Shown: in pieces, positions 1 to 10,084 of the stretch
How the letters are laid out: each line of letters starts with the position of its first letter
Numbering within the stretch: the first letter of the stretch is position 1
Source: Gyrodactylus bullatarudis
Lineage: Eukaryota; Platyhelminthes; Monogenea; Gyrodactylidea; Gyrodactylidae
DNA length: 64,000 bases
Direction: 5' to 3'
NCBI GenBank assembly: GCA_012064415.1
Contig: SSNU01000223.1
Location: 332,198-396,197 of the forward strand
The notes under the pieces: generated by a model
The model's database searches: none
Seen by the model: only the letters and a program-made list of their open reading frames with translations
Told to the model about the DNA's origin: nothing
Translations under genes and position numbers: made by a program

Positions 1-112
1 CTGACAGCCTATACATGACAGAACTAATTCTTTTATTTGAGTATGCATTTTATGCCATACATATCTTTTTTGTATGAACTTTCGGGTTGCCTTTATACCC
101 ATGTGAGTAGGA

Positions 113-808
113 TTATATATCAAATATCTCTGTTATTAATGATTTTGGAATTATCGGGCGGGGACCATTATCATTAATTTGACAAAAAATATTATGGCTC
201 TTTTTGTTGTTTTCTATTTTTATCCATTCACATTTATATGTTTTTTGATACTCTAATATTTCTTTTTTATTATTCTTTTGTTCTTTCTCCAATTTCTCTA
301 GGTTGACTCTGGAGTTCGTAGACTCTATCATTGCTATGCTAATCGGGGCTCTCGATAACGCATCTGCAACGATGTTTGTCTCTCCTCTTATATGTTCGAC
401 CTCTGGGACAAATTGACTGATATATTCTAATTTTCTATCTATGTATGCCGATCTTTTTTCTTTTACATCGACTTTTTGGATAGTTAGGGTTGGAGTCTTG
501 TTTTCAGTTTTTAATTTTATTACTCTGTATCTTATTAAATACTCAAATTTCCTACATACCTCTTCCATGACTAGTATTTCCAGAGTATTTATGTGTTTAT
601 TCTTCTCACAAGGCTTTAATGATCTGGAGAAAAATGCTATTGGTCTCATGTCATTACCGTCCTTTTGTTGTAGTACGGCTCCTATCCCTTCGTAGGATGC
701 ATCTGCATAGATTTCCAATAGTAATGTTGGATCTGGGTATTTTAATACTACGTTTTCTTTAAGTTTTGTTTTGAATTCATTGAATGCTGCTTTTTGCGTT
801 TCATTCAA
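113..808 (-). pseudogene. RNase H and connection domain of gypsy polyprotein
   Basis: A 231-residue frame holds the RNase H core: YADASYEGIGAVLQQ (first catalytic aspartate), ISFFSRSL-type motif (IAFFSRSLKPCEKN), the LEILVMEE helix with its acidic residue, and the DALSRAP motif that closes RNase H in gypsy elements. The expected second aspartate of the T-D-H-x-L motif is replaced (KLKTENKTPTLT). After DALSR comes a charged linker that would lead into the integrase, lost here or off the window. Confidence 0.85.
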
Positions 809-914
809 TGTTATTTTTCCATTTTTTTCCTTAAATTGTACAATGGCTGTTCGTAGTCTAGTTTCTATAGAAGCGGCGTTTACACATCCCGAGAAACCTT
901 TGTACCTCTTTTTT

Positions 915-1211
915 TTATTTGGGCTCAGGGTATTTTACTACGGCCTCTATTTTTTCGTAGTTGGTTTCTATACCATTTTTACTTATTACGTGTCCAAGGA
1001 ATTCTATTTTTGTTTTTCCCATTTCACATTTTTCTTTGCTGATTTTTACTTTGTTTTCAGCTAAAATTTCTAATACTTCATCAACATGTTCTTTATGCTC
1101 GTTCCAGTTCTCGCTGGCTATCAGTATATCATCAACATTTGGATTTTTTCTGAATAAACGATCTATAAAGGTTTGCCATGTTGCGCTTGCATTGCACAGT
1201 CCGTAAGGCAT
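915..1211 (-). pseudogene. Reverse transcriptase palm fragment
   Basis: This 98-residue frame starts at MPYGLCNASATWQ, the conserved RT motif before the active site. The catalytic box follows as NVDDILIAS, an F/Y-to-N change at the position preceding VDD. It continues with the gypsy motif KIEFLGHVISKNGIE. A similar stretch is at 10270-10490 on the opposite strand. It is one exon-like fragment of the broken polyprotein. Confidence 0.85.
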
Positions 1212-1214
1212 ACC

Positions 1215-1913
1215 GATATATCCACCAAATGGGGTTACTATGTAGGTTTTTTCTCTATCTTTTTCTGCAACTTTTATTCGATCTTTGAGAAGTATTTTTT
1301 GTTGCAGAATTTTATTATGACATCATTTATATTAGGAATAGGGTACGTGTTCTTTACAGTGATTTTATTTAATTCTCTATAATCTCCACATATTCTAACC
1401 TTTCCTTTCTTTATAGAATCCGCCGGTAGGGTTATTGTGCTTCATTCCGAATTTGATTCCTTCATCCACTAATTGGTAAATTTTCTCTTTTACTTTGTCT
1501 ACCATTGATGGATGAATTCTTCTTACGGCAGCGTGACACGGATTACCTTTTACGTCTATCCTATGTTCTATGCCTTCAATAAATTGGTGTTTTTCTTCTT
1601 GTTTGTAATTTTTTATTAACTCATTTAGAATCTCATCCTCCTTTACTATTGAGTAACATTGATAATTTTCATCTTCGTGAATTAAACATTTTTTAACTAT
1701 ATCATGTTTTTTGTTTACAAGATTTTGATTATTTGAATCTAATATAAGGTCGTGTTTTCTCAAAAATTCTATGCCAACGCAATTGAAACCAACAGGAGCA
1801 AATATGAATTCGTGTATAGAAATATTTTTATTTAACTTTGAATTTATTTCTTGCTTCTTGTTGTATGGTATTAGCTTTCCCCCAGCACCTTTTAGCTGTC
1901 CTCTTGGGGCCAT
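1215..1913 (-). pseudogene. Retroelement protease end and reverse transcriptase N-terminus (broken)
   Basis: The 1395-1913 segment (172 residues) contains GIEFLRKHDLILD near residue 48, which matches the C-terminal part of retropepsins, followed by the linker (HRIDVKGNPCHAAVRRIHPS) that leads into gypsy reverse transcriptases. The next frame, 1215-1410, carries VRICGDYRELNKIT and NTYPIPNINDV, the template-grip region of the RT fingers. About 30 nt around the first catalytic aspartate (the usual DLKSGFHQ block) appear to be missing, and several stops follow. The enzyme is inactive. Confidence 0.8.
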
Positions 1914-2183
1914 TTTGGAGGCGGGTTTATTTTATTTACTTCTTCTTTTTTAAACTGGCACTTTGTTTCGTTTGAACAGAACTTTGCCAGAGGTCCAAAT
2001 TTGTAATGGGTAGGACAAAATTTCATTGTTCTGCCTTTTATTGTGAATTCGATTACTTCCTTCTCTTCTCTGGCCTTTTCAGTTTTCGAGACGAAGTTTA
2101 TTTCTTGAACTTTAGGACGAAACTCATGGATTTTTGAACCATTTCTGCTAGTTCGTCACTTGATTTCTCTTCAATATACGGAA

Positions 2184-2723
2184 TTATAGCTGCATAATCA
2201 CTGAGATCCAATGTTTTTGTAAAGAGTGCTTTCCTAAGCTTTCATTCGTGCAACATTCTTTAATTTTAATGAGTCTATGAAGAGGCTCTTCTATTTTTGA
2301 TGAAGAGTCTAATATTTCTTCAAATCTCTTTGAATTGGTTTTCGATGCTTTTGCAGTAATAAAGTTAATGATTTGTTCGGCGGACATCTTCTTATCTTTA
2401 GCTTGTTAGAAGTAGTCTTTAATCTTAGGCTTCTCTGAGCATTTATATTGATGAATTACCGTCATCATAAGATCTTTTCTTATTACATCGTCGTCTATGC
2501 CTCTTAAACGCCAAAATGACTTTGTCATTTCTTGCCACTCTGGTATACTATGGTAAATCTTTGGTACGTTGTCCCACGTAGCGGCGTTGACGATTACCTT
2601 TTGATTTTGTTTTGTAGCTTTTGATTCATTTTCGTGGTCACCATGTTTTATCTTGTTGCCACATTGAGATTCTTTATGTTCCTCATTGAACAGTTCTTTA
2701 ATGAATTCATCATCTTCTGCCAT
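2184..2723 (-). pseudogene. gag-like N-terminal region of the gypsy relic
   Basis: Two minus-strand open segments (2406-2723 and 2184-2387) lie just upstream of the protease/RT segment of the same relic. The first begins with ATG and an acidic leader (MAEDDEFIKELF) and contains a tryptophan-rich stretch; the second continues in another frame after a stop at about 2404. Position and composition fit a retroelement gag, but no zinc knuckle is visible. The assignment therefore rests mainly on context. Confidence 0.5.
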
Positions 2724-2730
2724 AATTAGT

Positions 2731-3292
2731 AGTGTTTATCACGTTTATAACTAGAATGGTCTCGTAAGGAATTCTATTTTATTGACCAATATAAACAATC
2801 TCTATCACTTAGTTTTCAATTGTACAATCTTAATTTTGTTTTAATATTTCATATTTATGGATAATTTATAATATTTGTAAACTATTCTTGAATTGTATTT
2901 TCTGTGATGGATTATTGTCACATTGTCCTTTATCTGTGAGTCTATTCACTATAAATGCAACATTTTCTGTTAATTGTTTTTCACATAATATAAAATTCAA
3001 ATTTGAATAAAGAAAACTATCTTGGGGTGTTATCTATTGGGTTGAATAGATTTAATTGGTAATTTATTTGTTTTCTCTATCTGCATCTGAAGTTCTAATC
3101 CTTTCCTTTTTACTTCAGGTTGAGATGTAGTCACCTTAGGTTCTTTTTCTTTATTTCTGTAAAGATTAGCTGTTTACGTTATACGTAAATAGTAGCCTGG
3201 TTGCAAAATTACAATGTACATGTCTGTCCACAATCCCACGCATCAAACGAATGCTTAATATGTGATTGCTGAATTGGATGTCGTTAATAAAC
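2731..3292. other. Stretch without a recognisable gene
   Basis: AT-rich DNA between the gypsy relic and a TATA promoter. I see no coding domain and no clear repeat. If the gypsy relic had a 5' LTR it would lie here, but I could not fix its ends. Confidence 0.5.
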
Positions 3293-3321
3293 TATAAAAG
3301 GTCCAAGGACAGTGCAGTCAG
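3293..3321 (+). promoter_or_regulatory. TATA box plus initiator-like core promoter
   Basis: TATAAAAG at 3293-3300 is followed 27 nt later by a TCAG initiator-like sequence at 3318-3321, the spacing typical of an arthropod RNA polymerase II core promoter. An ATG follows at 3371. No downstream gene of any length is attached, so this may be the promoter of a truncated mobile element rather than of a host gene. Confidence 0.45.
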
Positions 3322-3370
3322 GCAGAGATCTTCTCTTAGTGTTCATAGTCTAGAATAAATATTTCTTACT

Positions 3371-3547
3371 ATGATTAAGTCTTCTCTTACAAGTCCAGAT
3401 ATACTGAGTTATTTGGAGGATACGATTCCGCAAGGATCGGTTCTGATAGCTACTGCAGACAAAGTCTCAGAAGCAAGCACCTCAGCAGTCAAAGACTCTG
3501 GGGATAATATTATCGATGGAAAGACCTTCGATTCTATACATTTCTGA
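3371..3547 (+). CDS. Short hypothetical ORF behind the TATA promoter
   Basis: A 58-codon frame starts at the first ATG after the promoter at 3293. The product is serine/threonine-rich and acidic (MIKSSLTSPDILSYLED...) and matches no family I recognise. It could be the first exon or truncated start of an element whose body was replaced by the neighbouring PLE fragment. Confidence 0.25.
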   Translation: MIKSSLTSPDILSYLEDTIPQGSVLIATADKVSEASTSAVKDSGDNIIDGKTFDSIHF

Positions 3548-3589
3548 TTGTCGGCCAAGTGAGAGATAGATTTCTTGTTATTTTTTTTT

Positions 3590-3865
3590 GTTTACAAAGA
3601 GTTTGGTTTTCCTTTTTAATGAAGAAAGCTTCTGTTGTTTTCAAGGTTTTTGCATTTTCCCGTTATTTTATAAAGAGGATATAAAAGTTTGAAGGGGAAA
3701 CCTTTTTGTCTTGATATGTTTTCTGATCACTGTGTTTCCTGTGTACATATGTTCATTGACTTTATCTTCCAGTTTCCTGGTAGTGTGGCCTATGTACTCT
3801 ACCTTACAAGGACACTTGAATTCGTATACAACATATGACGATTTATTATTTCTAAGGTATTTTAT
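3590..3865 (-). pseudogene. Penelope-like GIY-YIG endonuclease fragment
   Basis: The minus strand reads YVVYEFKCPCKVEYIGHTTR, the GIY-YIG nuclease signature of Penelope-like elements, including the insertion cysteines CPC before EYIGHT. It continues with LEDKVNEHMYTG and, after a frameshift near 3700, LKTTEAFFIKKENQTLCK, the conserved helix and C-terminal block. The closest relative in the window is 18266-18805. No reverse transcriptase part remains attached. Confidence 0.8.
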
Positions 3866-4430
3866 TTTTAGTTTTCAAAAACCAACAATTTTTCGAAATG
3901 CTTCTGAGCACCAGAAATAAATCAAAGGTTAATAAAAGTTGCAAAATTGATGAGTTTTTTAATCAGCTTTCTAATGGTATTAAATGAGATCAGTTCGTTT
4001 GTATACATTGAAAATAATTATAATATTCAATATTAGTCCTATATATACGAGGATCTATCTCCTTTAAATTCATCTTTTCTCAAGGACTTTAATCATAAGA
4101 TAATGGTAAATTGGGTTCCAATCAGGAGTAATATAATTCTAAGTCTTCAAACATTATTTCAAGACAAAATAATGCCCTAAATTGTCTCTGGCGCTCTGTC
4201 AATCCTTCCTGCTGATTCTTACTGTATTTTACAAAGACCAGATCCATTTATTTCTTGTCTCATAAGACAGTCTCAATCATTGGAGCAGATTTTATTCAGT
4301 TTTCTTGAAGGTTCTCTAGATAAAATGGAGCTCTATATAAATAGAGATTAATGTAAATTGTTACTTCCTGGATAAATGGTTTCCTTTACTTTATAAACAT
4401 TTTTATTATTAATCAGTATTTTTCATTGAT
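3866..4430. repeat. Dispersed repeat shared with 26390-26640 (inverted)
   Basis: Sequence around 3880-4020 (for example CGAAATGCTTCTGAGCACC and GATCAGTTCGTTTGTATA) recurs in reverse complement at about 26400-26610. Similarity resumes around 4400-4430. This looks like a non-coding transposable element or PLE flanking repeat. No ORF is present. Confidence 0.6.
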
Positions 4431-4796
4431 ATAAATTTGGTTTGTATGAATTGAAAATTAATGAATCTCCTAGCAAAGTGGGGTACCTGATTATTACTGA
4501 AAACACTGTAATTTCTACATTTAATTATATACAGAGCTCTTAAAAAAATGTTTACACTATTATTTGGCTCTTATTCCGTTATTATATTCATCATAAAACA
4601 AATTATATATCATAAAGATGTTAACTTAATTTTCTCACCGTTAATATAAGAATTCTTATATTTTTATCATTCATACGTTCTTAAATTCAAATTTAATTTT
4701 TTCCTTGAAAATGAAAACAACATATTAAATTATTGTCAGAGAGGTGTTGGGTAACCTTTGATGTAACCTGGACAATAGTGAGATCAAAGATTTCAA
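4431..4796. other. AT-rich stretch, nothing recognised
   Basis: I see no ORF, RNA or repeat with a convincing partner between the dispersed repeat and the next PLE. Confidence 0.4.
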
Positions 4797-5356
4797 GATA
4801 ATGTATATAACTTCACAGACCATCGTTTGGACCAAACAGAAAAAGAAGTACTAACTCTAGGAGCTACAAAAGAATCCCTCAAAAAGAAAATATAAAGTTG
4901 GAATCAAAAGTCGGTTTTGAAAGATTCCTTGACCAAAGCTAAAAACCACAAACCAAGATCAAATGAACAATTTGAGAATTTCCAAATAAATTTCGCAGCT
5001 TTTTATGCGGATTTCATCAAAGAGGAAATTGAATTCTCGTTTCTTCAAATAGACACATCACAGCTATCAACAAATTGAAAAGAAGAGAAGACATTATCGA
5101 AACAAGCTTAGACAAAGGTAACGGTCTCATCCTAATCAAGAAGGCAACATACATTCGAGAAAAGATATCAATTGCGAGGAAATTTTTTTCTCCTCCGACA
5201 TCAAATCCTTATTCACAAACATACCACTTGAGGAAACAATAGAACACATAATTTGGAAAGTCAGGAATTCCAATTGCAACTTCCCGCTGAGAAACACAAC
5301 TCTAAGAAGACTCATTCATCTCTGCTGTAAGAATGTGGTTTTAATAACAGACTATA
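4797..5356 (+). pseudogene. Penelope-like reverse transcriptase, 5' half, interrupted by an LTR element
   Basis: Broken frames read LDQTEKEVLTLG (PLE N-terminal motif), then LKRREDIIETSLDKGNGLILIKK (fingers), then SSDIKSLFTNIPLEETIEHI, the PLE version of the RT motif with its first catalytic aspartate. The frame runs up to the CTATA target duplication at 5352-5356. The same gene resumes at 8446 after the inserted retrotransposon, with the frame kept if one duplication copy is ignored. Several frameshifts predate or accompany decay. Confidence 0.8.
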
Positions 5357-5504
5357 TGATTTAGTTGGCAATGATGATTCAAACAAACGATAATTAGGAA
5401 ATATGTATATTTGTTTATATAAGATCAACAGTTATTACTTTTGAAATATAACTTTTATGTTACCATCCCACATTGTTTGTTACTTGTGTGTTCCACTTTA
5501 ACAT
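5357..5504 (+). repeat. 5' LTR
   Basis: This 148-bp direct repeat of 8299-8445 begins TGATTTAGTTGGC and ends CACTTTAACA. The last base is also the A of the gag ATG (5504-5506), and the putative primer-binding site TGGCGACATGG starts at the next base. Confidence 0.92.
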
Positions 5505-5783
5505 GGCGACATGGAACTTGAATAGAACCTTCATCATACCTGAATCTATCATGGAATTTGACCACTTCATCTAGACGGTTAGCTGTATGTTTAGAGATGC
5601 GAAGGTTATCAAGGATGAATCAAAAATCAATAAGTTTTGCTCCCTGTTAGATTCCTCCTCTGCATGTAAAGTAAGGGCGGTATACCCTACGGATGAGGAC
5701 TTTCTGGATGTCAAGTGGAATGACTTTGTGGAAGCAATCAAAGGTTATATCTGGCCCACTCCGTTCATCTGGGCTGCGAAATA
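5504..5783 (+). pseudogene. gag N-terminus, truncated by internal deletion
   Basis: The frame starts MATWNLNRTFIIPESIMEFDHF at the LTR edge and has a stop replacing the tryptophan of the family motif DHFIWTV. After that stop it reads on to PTPFIWAAK and ends at 5783. The sister gag at 33781-35277 shows the same start (MATWAIEKT) and the same PAPFIWSAR block, then continues for another 270 codons that are absent here. The deletion joint lies at about 5778-5790. Confidence 0.85.
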
Positions 5784-6575
5784 ATGGACGACATCTTTGT
5801 TGCCAGCCTACCGCTAGCCCATCCAATCGACAAAAGGAAGCTAATTTTTCACCACAAGAATGTACCGGTATCACTCATACCTAAGGTTGAACTCATTTTA
5901 AAGGAGTGGCTTTCGAAAGGAATCATTGTACCTGTAGAGAACCAGGTCATGGCTGCGCCTTTGTCCATTGCGCACGAAAAGAATGGGGAGATCAGACTAA
6001 CGAGTGGATATCATAAGACAGCTAATCCTACCCTACCCCCAGAATGGAGGATTTGTTGTCCAAAGTTGCTGGTTGTAAGTACTACTCAGTGTTGGATCTT
6101 TCGGATGCCTATCATCAAATCAACTTAGACGAGGAATTTCAATATCTGATCTGTATATCCACACATCTGGGATACTTTCAATTTACCAAACTGCAGTTTG
6201 GGTTGTCATCTGCCCCGAGAATTTTTTCAAGAGGCTATGAATAGGGCACTTGCTGGGGTCCCATACATGGCAGTATTTCAGGACGACATCATAATTGGTG
6301 GAAGATCGATAGCTGAGCATGATGAGGTATACGGTATGGTCTGTGAAAGGTTAAAGAAGTATGATTTCAGAATTAACCCCCAGAAGTTGCAAAAGTGTTC
6401 TCAAAAGATTCAATTCATGGGCTATATCATTGCGAATGGCGAAGTATCCTCTGACCCTAGCAAAGTCATGAAGATCAAAAAATTAGGCACTCCTCAGAAT
6501 AAAACTCAATTACAAAGTCTCTTGAATGTTACAGTACTATGGAATGTTGTGTGGTGGATATTCTCAAACTTTTAG
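5784..6575 (+). pseudogene. Reverse transcriptase with frameshifts
   Basis: Three overlapping frames together cover the RT. The first (5784-6128) has PVENQVMAAPLSIAHEKNG and IRLTSGYHKTANP. The second (6044-6244) has YYSVLDLSDAYHQI, with the first catalytic aspartate, and LQFGLSSAPRIF. The third (6198-6575) has the active-site box FQDDIIIGG, an FQDD variant of the usual Y-x-DD. Two small frameshifts near 6040 and 6230 split the domain. Confidence 0.88.
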
Positions 6576-7524
6576 CAAGATTTTTAGTCTGTTACAGAAG
6601 GATGTGGAATGGCGTTGGTCGGATGAATATACAAAGGCTCTGGAGACGGTATTAACCAAACTTTCTGAAGATAGTGTTATGATTTATGATCCCAGCCGGA
6701 CACTTTATTTAAGCACAGATGCGTCGGCCGAGGGCTTGGGAGCAGTTATTTCGTATGATGCAGAGATGAAGCAAGTGGTACACAATGCGAGCAGACTGCT
6801 CAAACCAGCAGAAAAGAAATATTCGAATTTAGAGCGTGAAGCCTTAGCAATTGTGTATGGGGTGAGGAAGTTTTACAGATATCTGATTGGCAACAAGTTT
6901 ATAATACAAACAGACCACTCCCCACTTCAGTATATATTTATGGATCATACGGAGAACAGAAGAGTATCCTCCAGAGTTGATGGTTGGAGACAATGGCTCT
7001 CCCTTTTTAATTATGAAATCAGATATAGAGAAGGTGAACGTATGTCACTTCCTTATGCTTTATCCAGAGTGGGAGTAAAAGAGGAAGTTAATGAGACCAA
7101 TGATGATTATTTTGTAATTCCACAGGTTAATGTTGTGTATCCTGATACTTCTCACGAAATGATGTTATGTGCAATCCGAGAAGCTGATGACCCTACGTAT
7201 CAATTACTGGTTAAGAAAATTGGTCTAAAGTTGAAAGGTAATACTAAGATGCTGGCTGAATATACTCAATTGAAAGAGGATCTGTATGTTGATGATGGAG
7301 TTGTCTACCTGGGAGATAGAGTGGTGATCCCGAAGCCGGTTAGAATGCAAGTGCTGGACGCCCTACACAACAATCACCCGGGACGGGATGCGATGTACGG
7401 TTTGGCAAAGAAGTACTGCTGGTGGCCCGGTATGTACAATGATGTGAACAAGTGGGCGAACAGCTGTTTAACGTGTCAAAGGAATCGCAGACGTCGCCTA
7501 AACACGAACTTGGGCGGAAGTTGA
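6526..7524 (+). CDS. RNase H, connector and integrase zinc-finger segment of pol
   Basis: This 332-residue frame contains LSTDASAEGLGAVI (RNase H aspartate), SNLEREALAIVYGVRKF (catalytic glutamate helix), FIIQTDHSPLQYI (second aspartate), the closing ALSRVG, and then the integrase zinc finger HHCC: HNNHPGRD...CWWPGMYNDV...CLTCQRNRR. The frame is intact over this stretch but ends just before the integrase core, which continues in another frame after 7524. It is part of the non-autonomous element. Confidence 0.88.
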   Translation: MLQYYGMLCGGYSQTFSKIFSLLQKDVEWRWSDEYTKALETVLTKLSEDSVMIYDPSRTLYLSTDASAEGLGAVISYDAEMKQVVHNASRLLKPAEKKYSNLEREALAIVYGVRKFYRYLIGNKFIIQTDHSPLQYIFMDHTENRRVSSRVDGWRQWLSLFNYEIRYREGERMSLPYALSRVGVKEEVNETNDDYFVIPQVNVVYPDTSHEMMLCAIREADDPTYQLLVKKIGLKLKGNTKMLAEYTQLKEDLYVDDGVVYLGDRVVIPKPVRMQVLDALHNNHPGRDAMYGLAKKYCWWPGMYNDVNKWANSCLTCQRNRRRRLNTNLGGS

Positions 7525-7525
7525 T

Positions 7526-8179
7526 GTGTGTATGGAGCGAGTGCATGTAGATGTTGCTCATGTGGATGGCAAATCGGTACTAGTTTTTATTGATGCATTC
7601 TCCAAATGGGTACAGATGAAGACCTTATCGTCACTGTCAGCAGCGCATTCGGTGGAAGCACTGCATGAAATCTTCCAGTTGGTGGGATATCCCAAGGTCC
7701 TAGTTTCGGATAATGGCACGAACTTTGTGGCCGCGCAAATGAGAGAATATGCTGAGGCGAAAAACATTCAGCTGTATCAAACCCCACCAGGGCATCACCA
7801 GTCTAATGGCATAGTGGAGTCGCTCATCCGAGATCTACGAATGTTCCTTGTGAAGACAACTATAGCAGATGTGAAAAAGGCAATCAATGAATTCGTTGCC
7901 CATCGAAACTCCTCGCCTAACTCGAAAGGAGTTGTACCTAATGAAGTTCTCTTTGCCTTCAGACCCAAAACTGAAATGGAGCTCTTATTGGCGGATCGTA
8001 GAAATGCAGTGAACCAGAAGTCAGCTTTGATTTTTGTGGAAGGGAAAGGATGGACAGGTCCCACAATGGTCACTAAAAATTCGCAGCATACTTGGCGTGA
8101 CGAGACCGGAAGAATGGTTCATGATGCTGATGTGATACCTGCTCAACAAGGCACTGCTATACCATCCCCTACTCTTTAG
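7526..8179 (+). CDS. Retrotransposon integrase core and C-terminal domain
   Basis: A 217-residue frame contains the DDE triad: VHVDVAHVDGKS (D), LVSDNGTNF (D) and GHHQSNGIVESLI (E). The C-terminal part reads FVEGKGWTGPTMV and ends at 8179, shortly before the polypurine tract. The domain is complete and its catalytic residues are present, although the upstream polyprotein is broken. The same integrase is encoded on the minus strand at 31773-32668. Confidence 0.9.
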   Translation: MCMERVHVDVAHVDGKSVLVFIDAFSKWVQMKTLSSLSAAHSVEALHEIFQLVGYPKVLVSDNGTNFVAAQMREYAEAKNIQLYQTPPGHHQSNGIVESLIRDLRMFLVKTTIADVKKAINEFVAHRNSSPNSKGVVPNEVLFAFRPKTEMELLLADRRNAVNQKSALIFVEGKGWTGPTMVTKNSQHTWRDETGRMVHDADVIPAQQGTAIPSPTL

Positions 8180-8298
8180 GACACCCGTAATGATCACCGG
8201 GACTCAGGTGAAGAGAACGGCAAGTCCACCAAACCAGCAAGAGTCAGGAAACAAATTAACCGCCTTATTGAGACCTGCTCGACAACTTTCGGAGGGGA

Positions 8299-8445
8299 TG
8301 ATTTAGTGGGCAATGATGATTCGAACAAACGATAATTAAGAAATATGTAAATTTGTTTATATAAGATCAACAGTTATTACTTTTGAAATATAACTTGTAT
8401 GTTACCATCCCACATTGTTTGTCACTTGTGTGTTCCACTTTAACA
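8299..8445 (+). repeat. 3' LTR
   Basis: This 147-bp copy of the 5' LTR differs from it at only a few positions, which suggests fairly recent insertion. It is preceded by the polypurine tract and followed by the second CTATA. Confidence 0.92.
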
Positions 8446-9227
8446 CTATACATCCAGAAAGACGGTGTAGCAATGGGATCCCCACTAGGTCCACTGATAG
8501 CCGAATCATTCATGGAAAAGATGGAGTCTGGAAACCTTAGACAAACAATTGAGAGCGCAAAACACTACCATAGATACGTAGATCATATGATCCTCATAGT
8601 CAAGAAAAACAATAACCTAGATGAGATTCTGGAAAAATTTAATAAAAAACATAAAAACCTAAGATTCACTATAGAGAAGGAGGAAAAGGGAGAACTACCG
8701 TTTTTAGACGTACAACTTTCGAGAACTACATCGGGAGAAATAAAAAGAAGAATACATAGAAAAACCCTTATTCTCAGGAAAGTACTTCACTACAATTTAT
8801 TATGCCCAAGAGAGAACAAAAGAGGTCTGATCATATTCATGTTTACCCGAGTCAAGCGAATAGTATCCGAAGAATTCTGGCAAGAAGAAAAAGAAAAACT
8901 TGTGGATATTTTCTTGGAAAACGAATACCCCATAAACTTCATTAACAATATCCTGGTATCCATGGAAGAATCAAACAACCACACACAAGATAAGGAAGAA
9001 AAACCAGAAATAAGATTATATCTACTGTTTAGAGGAGACCAGACAAGCTCGATTTACAAGAAAAAACTCAAAGAATGGTTTGACAAAAGTTTTCCAGACA
9101 GATCCTTGAGTATATATATTTAAAAATTGCGAAAATCTTCTCAAATCAAACTAAAGACAAAATGAACCCACTAGAACAAACACATGTGTTTCTCAAATGC
9201 TTCTGTAACTCAGAATATATAGGACAC
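8446..9227 (+). pseudogene. Penelope-like reverse transcriptase, 3' half, and GIY-YIG start
   Basis: This continues the PLE from 5356: IQKDGVAMGSPLGPLIAE, then HRYVDHMILIVKK, where the active-site YxDD box has become YVDH. It continues with LPFLDVQLSRTTSGEIKRRIHRK (thumb) and a linker to about 9120, then FLKCFCNSEYIGHT, the first half of the GIY-YIG motif, which ends at the MITE at 9228. The reading frame from 8383 to 9123 is open, but the YxDD aspartate is lost, so the enzyme would be dead. Confidence 0.87.
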
Positions 9228-9414
9228 ACTGCCGAGGGATGCTAGTCTCTAATGAGAAACTGAGGGTAAAACTATAGTATAAGTTCTCGCTTGGTCTTTG
9301 GATGTGTGAAATTTATTGTAAGTTTCATTGAGTTAGTCATTTGAGGTTCAACTAGAGCTACTGTATCAGAAATATAAGCAGAAGTCTCATTAGAGACTAG
9401 CATCCCTCGGCAGT
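9228..9414. mobile_element. 187-bp MITE with 30-bp perfect terminal inverted repeats
   Basis: The ends ACTGCCGAGGGATGCTAGTC... (9228-9257) and its exact reverse complement (9385-9414) bracket a 127-bp centre with no ORF. It is inserted in the GIY-YIG domain of the PLE. The centre (9276-9366) is similar to 56610-56700, so the family is repeated in the window. I could not identify a clear target duplication. Confidence 0.8.
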
Positions 9415-10084
9415 TCTAGATATAGCTGAAAATTGACTAATAGGGAGACTTCATCCTATCGACATACTCTAGCACTATTCCAGATTGTATGTTAATGTAA
9501 AATAATTTTGTTGGTCCATAAAACAATGATTAAAATATACACAGCCAGAATTAATTTTAAGAAATAACAAGGACGAACTATTTTAAATTCAATGCGCGTC
9601 AGGAGATTTAAATGGTTGGTATTTTCCTCAGTTTCAACCAAAGTAAGAGAAATCAGGGACCGACCCTTGGATTACATATGGTTATGTACGATTACGAGAA
9701 GCAATAGCTGTACAAATAAGTAAATCAAAAATTAATTACAGTGACCACACTTTGCTAGTAGGTTTAATGTCTAAAAATTAATTACATTTTGAAGTTTTGA
9801 ATTTATCTTAATTTAAAAAAATACAAAAATACGATTACAAGCCCCATCAAAAAGGGACAGAGGGGTTAAATGTTTTCGTTACACTTAGGGTGAGTCACTT
9901 GTATATTGCATAAGCATAGACCGTATATGCTAACAGGCATATACCAATAAGGGAGAGAGAGGAAAAATATTTTCGTTACACTTTCAACGTTGAAAGTTAT
10001 TCAGTGGTGTAAAATATTTCGAATAGCGTTGAAATTTTTGAAAAAAATTATTTATTGACATAATAGAGCTTAAGTTTTATTTTT
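9415..10084. other. Non-coding stretch with two copies of a GGCAGAG-type motif
   Basis: There is no ORF. AAAGGGACAGAGGGGTTAAA at 9851-9870 and a related GAGAGAGGAAAAATATTTTC near 9953-9975 are each followed by TTTTCGTTACACT. A CAGTGACCACACTTT sequence at about 9740 is shared with 20430. Confidence 0.5.

Larger units (their letters stand above)
1..2730 (-). mobile_element. Degenerate Ty3/gypsy-type retroelement (gag to RNase H), left end off window
   Basis: Read on the minus strand, this stretch holds gag-like, protease, reverse transcriptase and RNase H segments in the usual gypsy order. The reading frame is broken many times by frameshifts, stops and small deletions, so it cannot make a working polyprotein. 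The integrase would lie beyond base 1. No LTR could be assigned with confidence on the right, although a possible LTR edge lies just upstream of the gag start at about 2731. A second, internally deleted copy lies on the plus strand at 10085-10971 and is nearly identical over RNase H. Confidence 0.85.
5357..8445 (+). mobile_element. Short-LTR Ty3/gypsy-like retrotransposon, internally deleted
   Basis: The element is 3089 bp, with LTRs of 148 and 147 bp that begin TGATTTAG and end TTTAACA, and an identical 5-bp target duplication CTATA (5352-5356 and 8446-8450). It sits inside a PLE reverse transcriptase gene. A purine tract (CGGAGGGGA) abuts the 3' LTR. The order is gag start, RT, RNase H, integrase. 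Compared with the sister element at 31623-35401, about 270 codons covering most of gag, the zinc knuckle and the protease are missing. It is therefore non-autonomous. Confidence 0.93.

Noticed and set aside
441..1206. Plus-strand ORFs over the gypsy relic (and minus-strand ones at 10208-10988)
   Set aside because: They are reading-frame shadows of the RT and RNase H on the other strand, repeated because the element occurs twice in opposite orientation.
3293..3547. Reading the TATA promoter as the 5' LTR of the gypsy relic at 1-2730
   Set aside because: The promoter points to the plus strand while the relic lies on the minus strand, and no second copy of an LTR was found.
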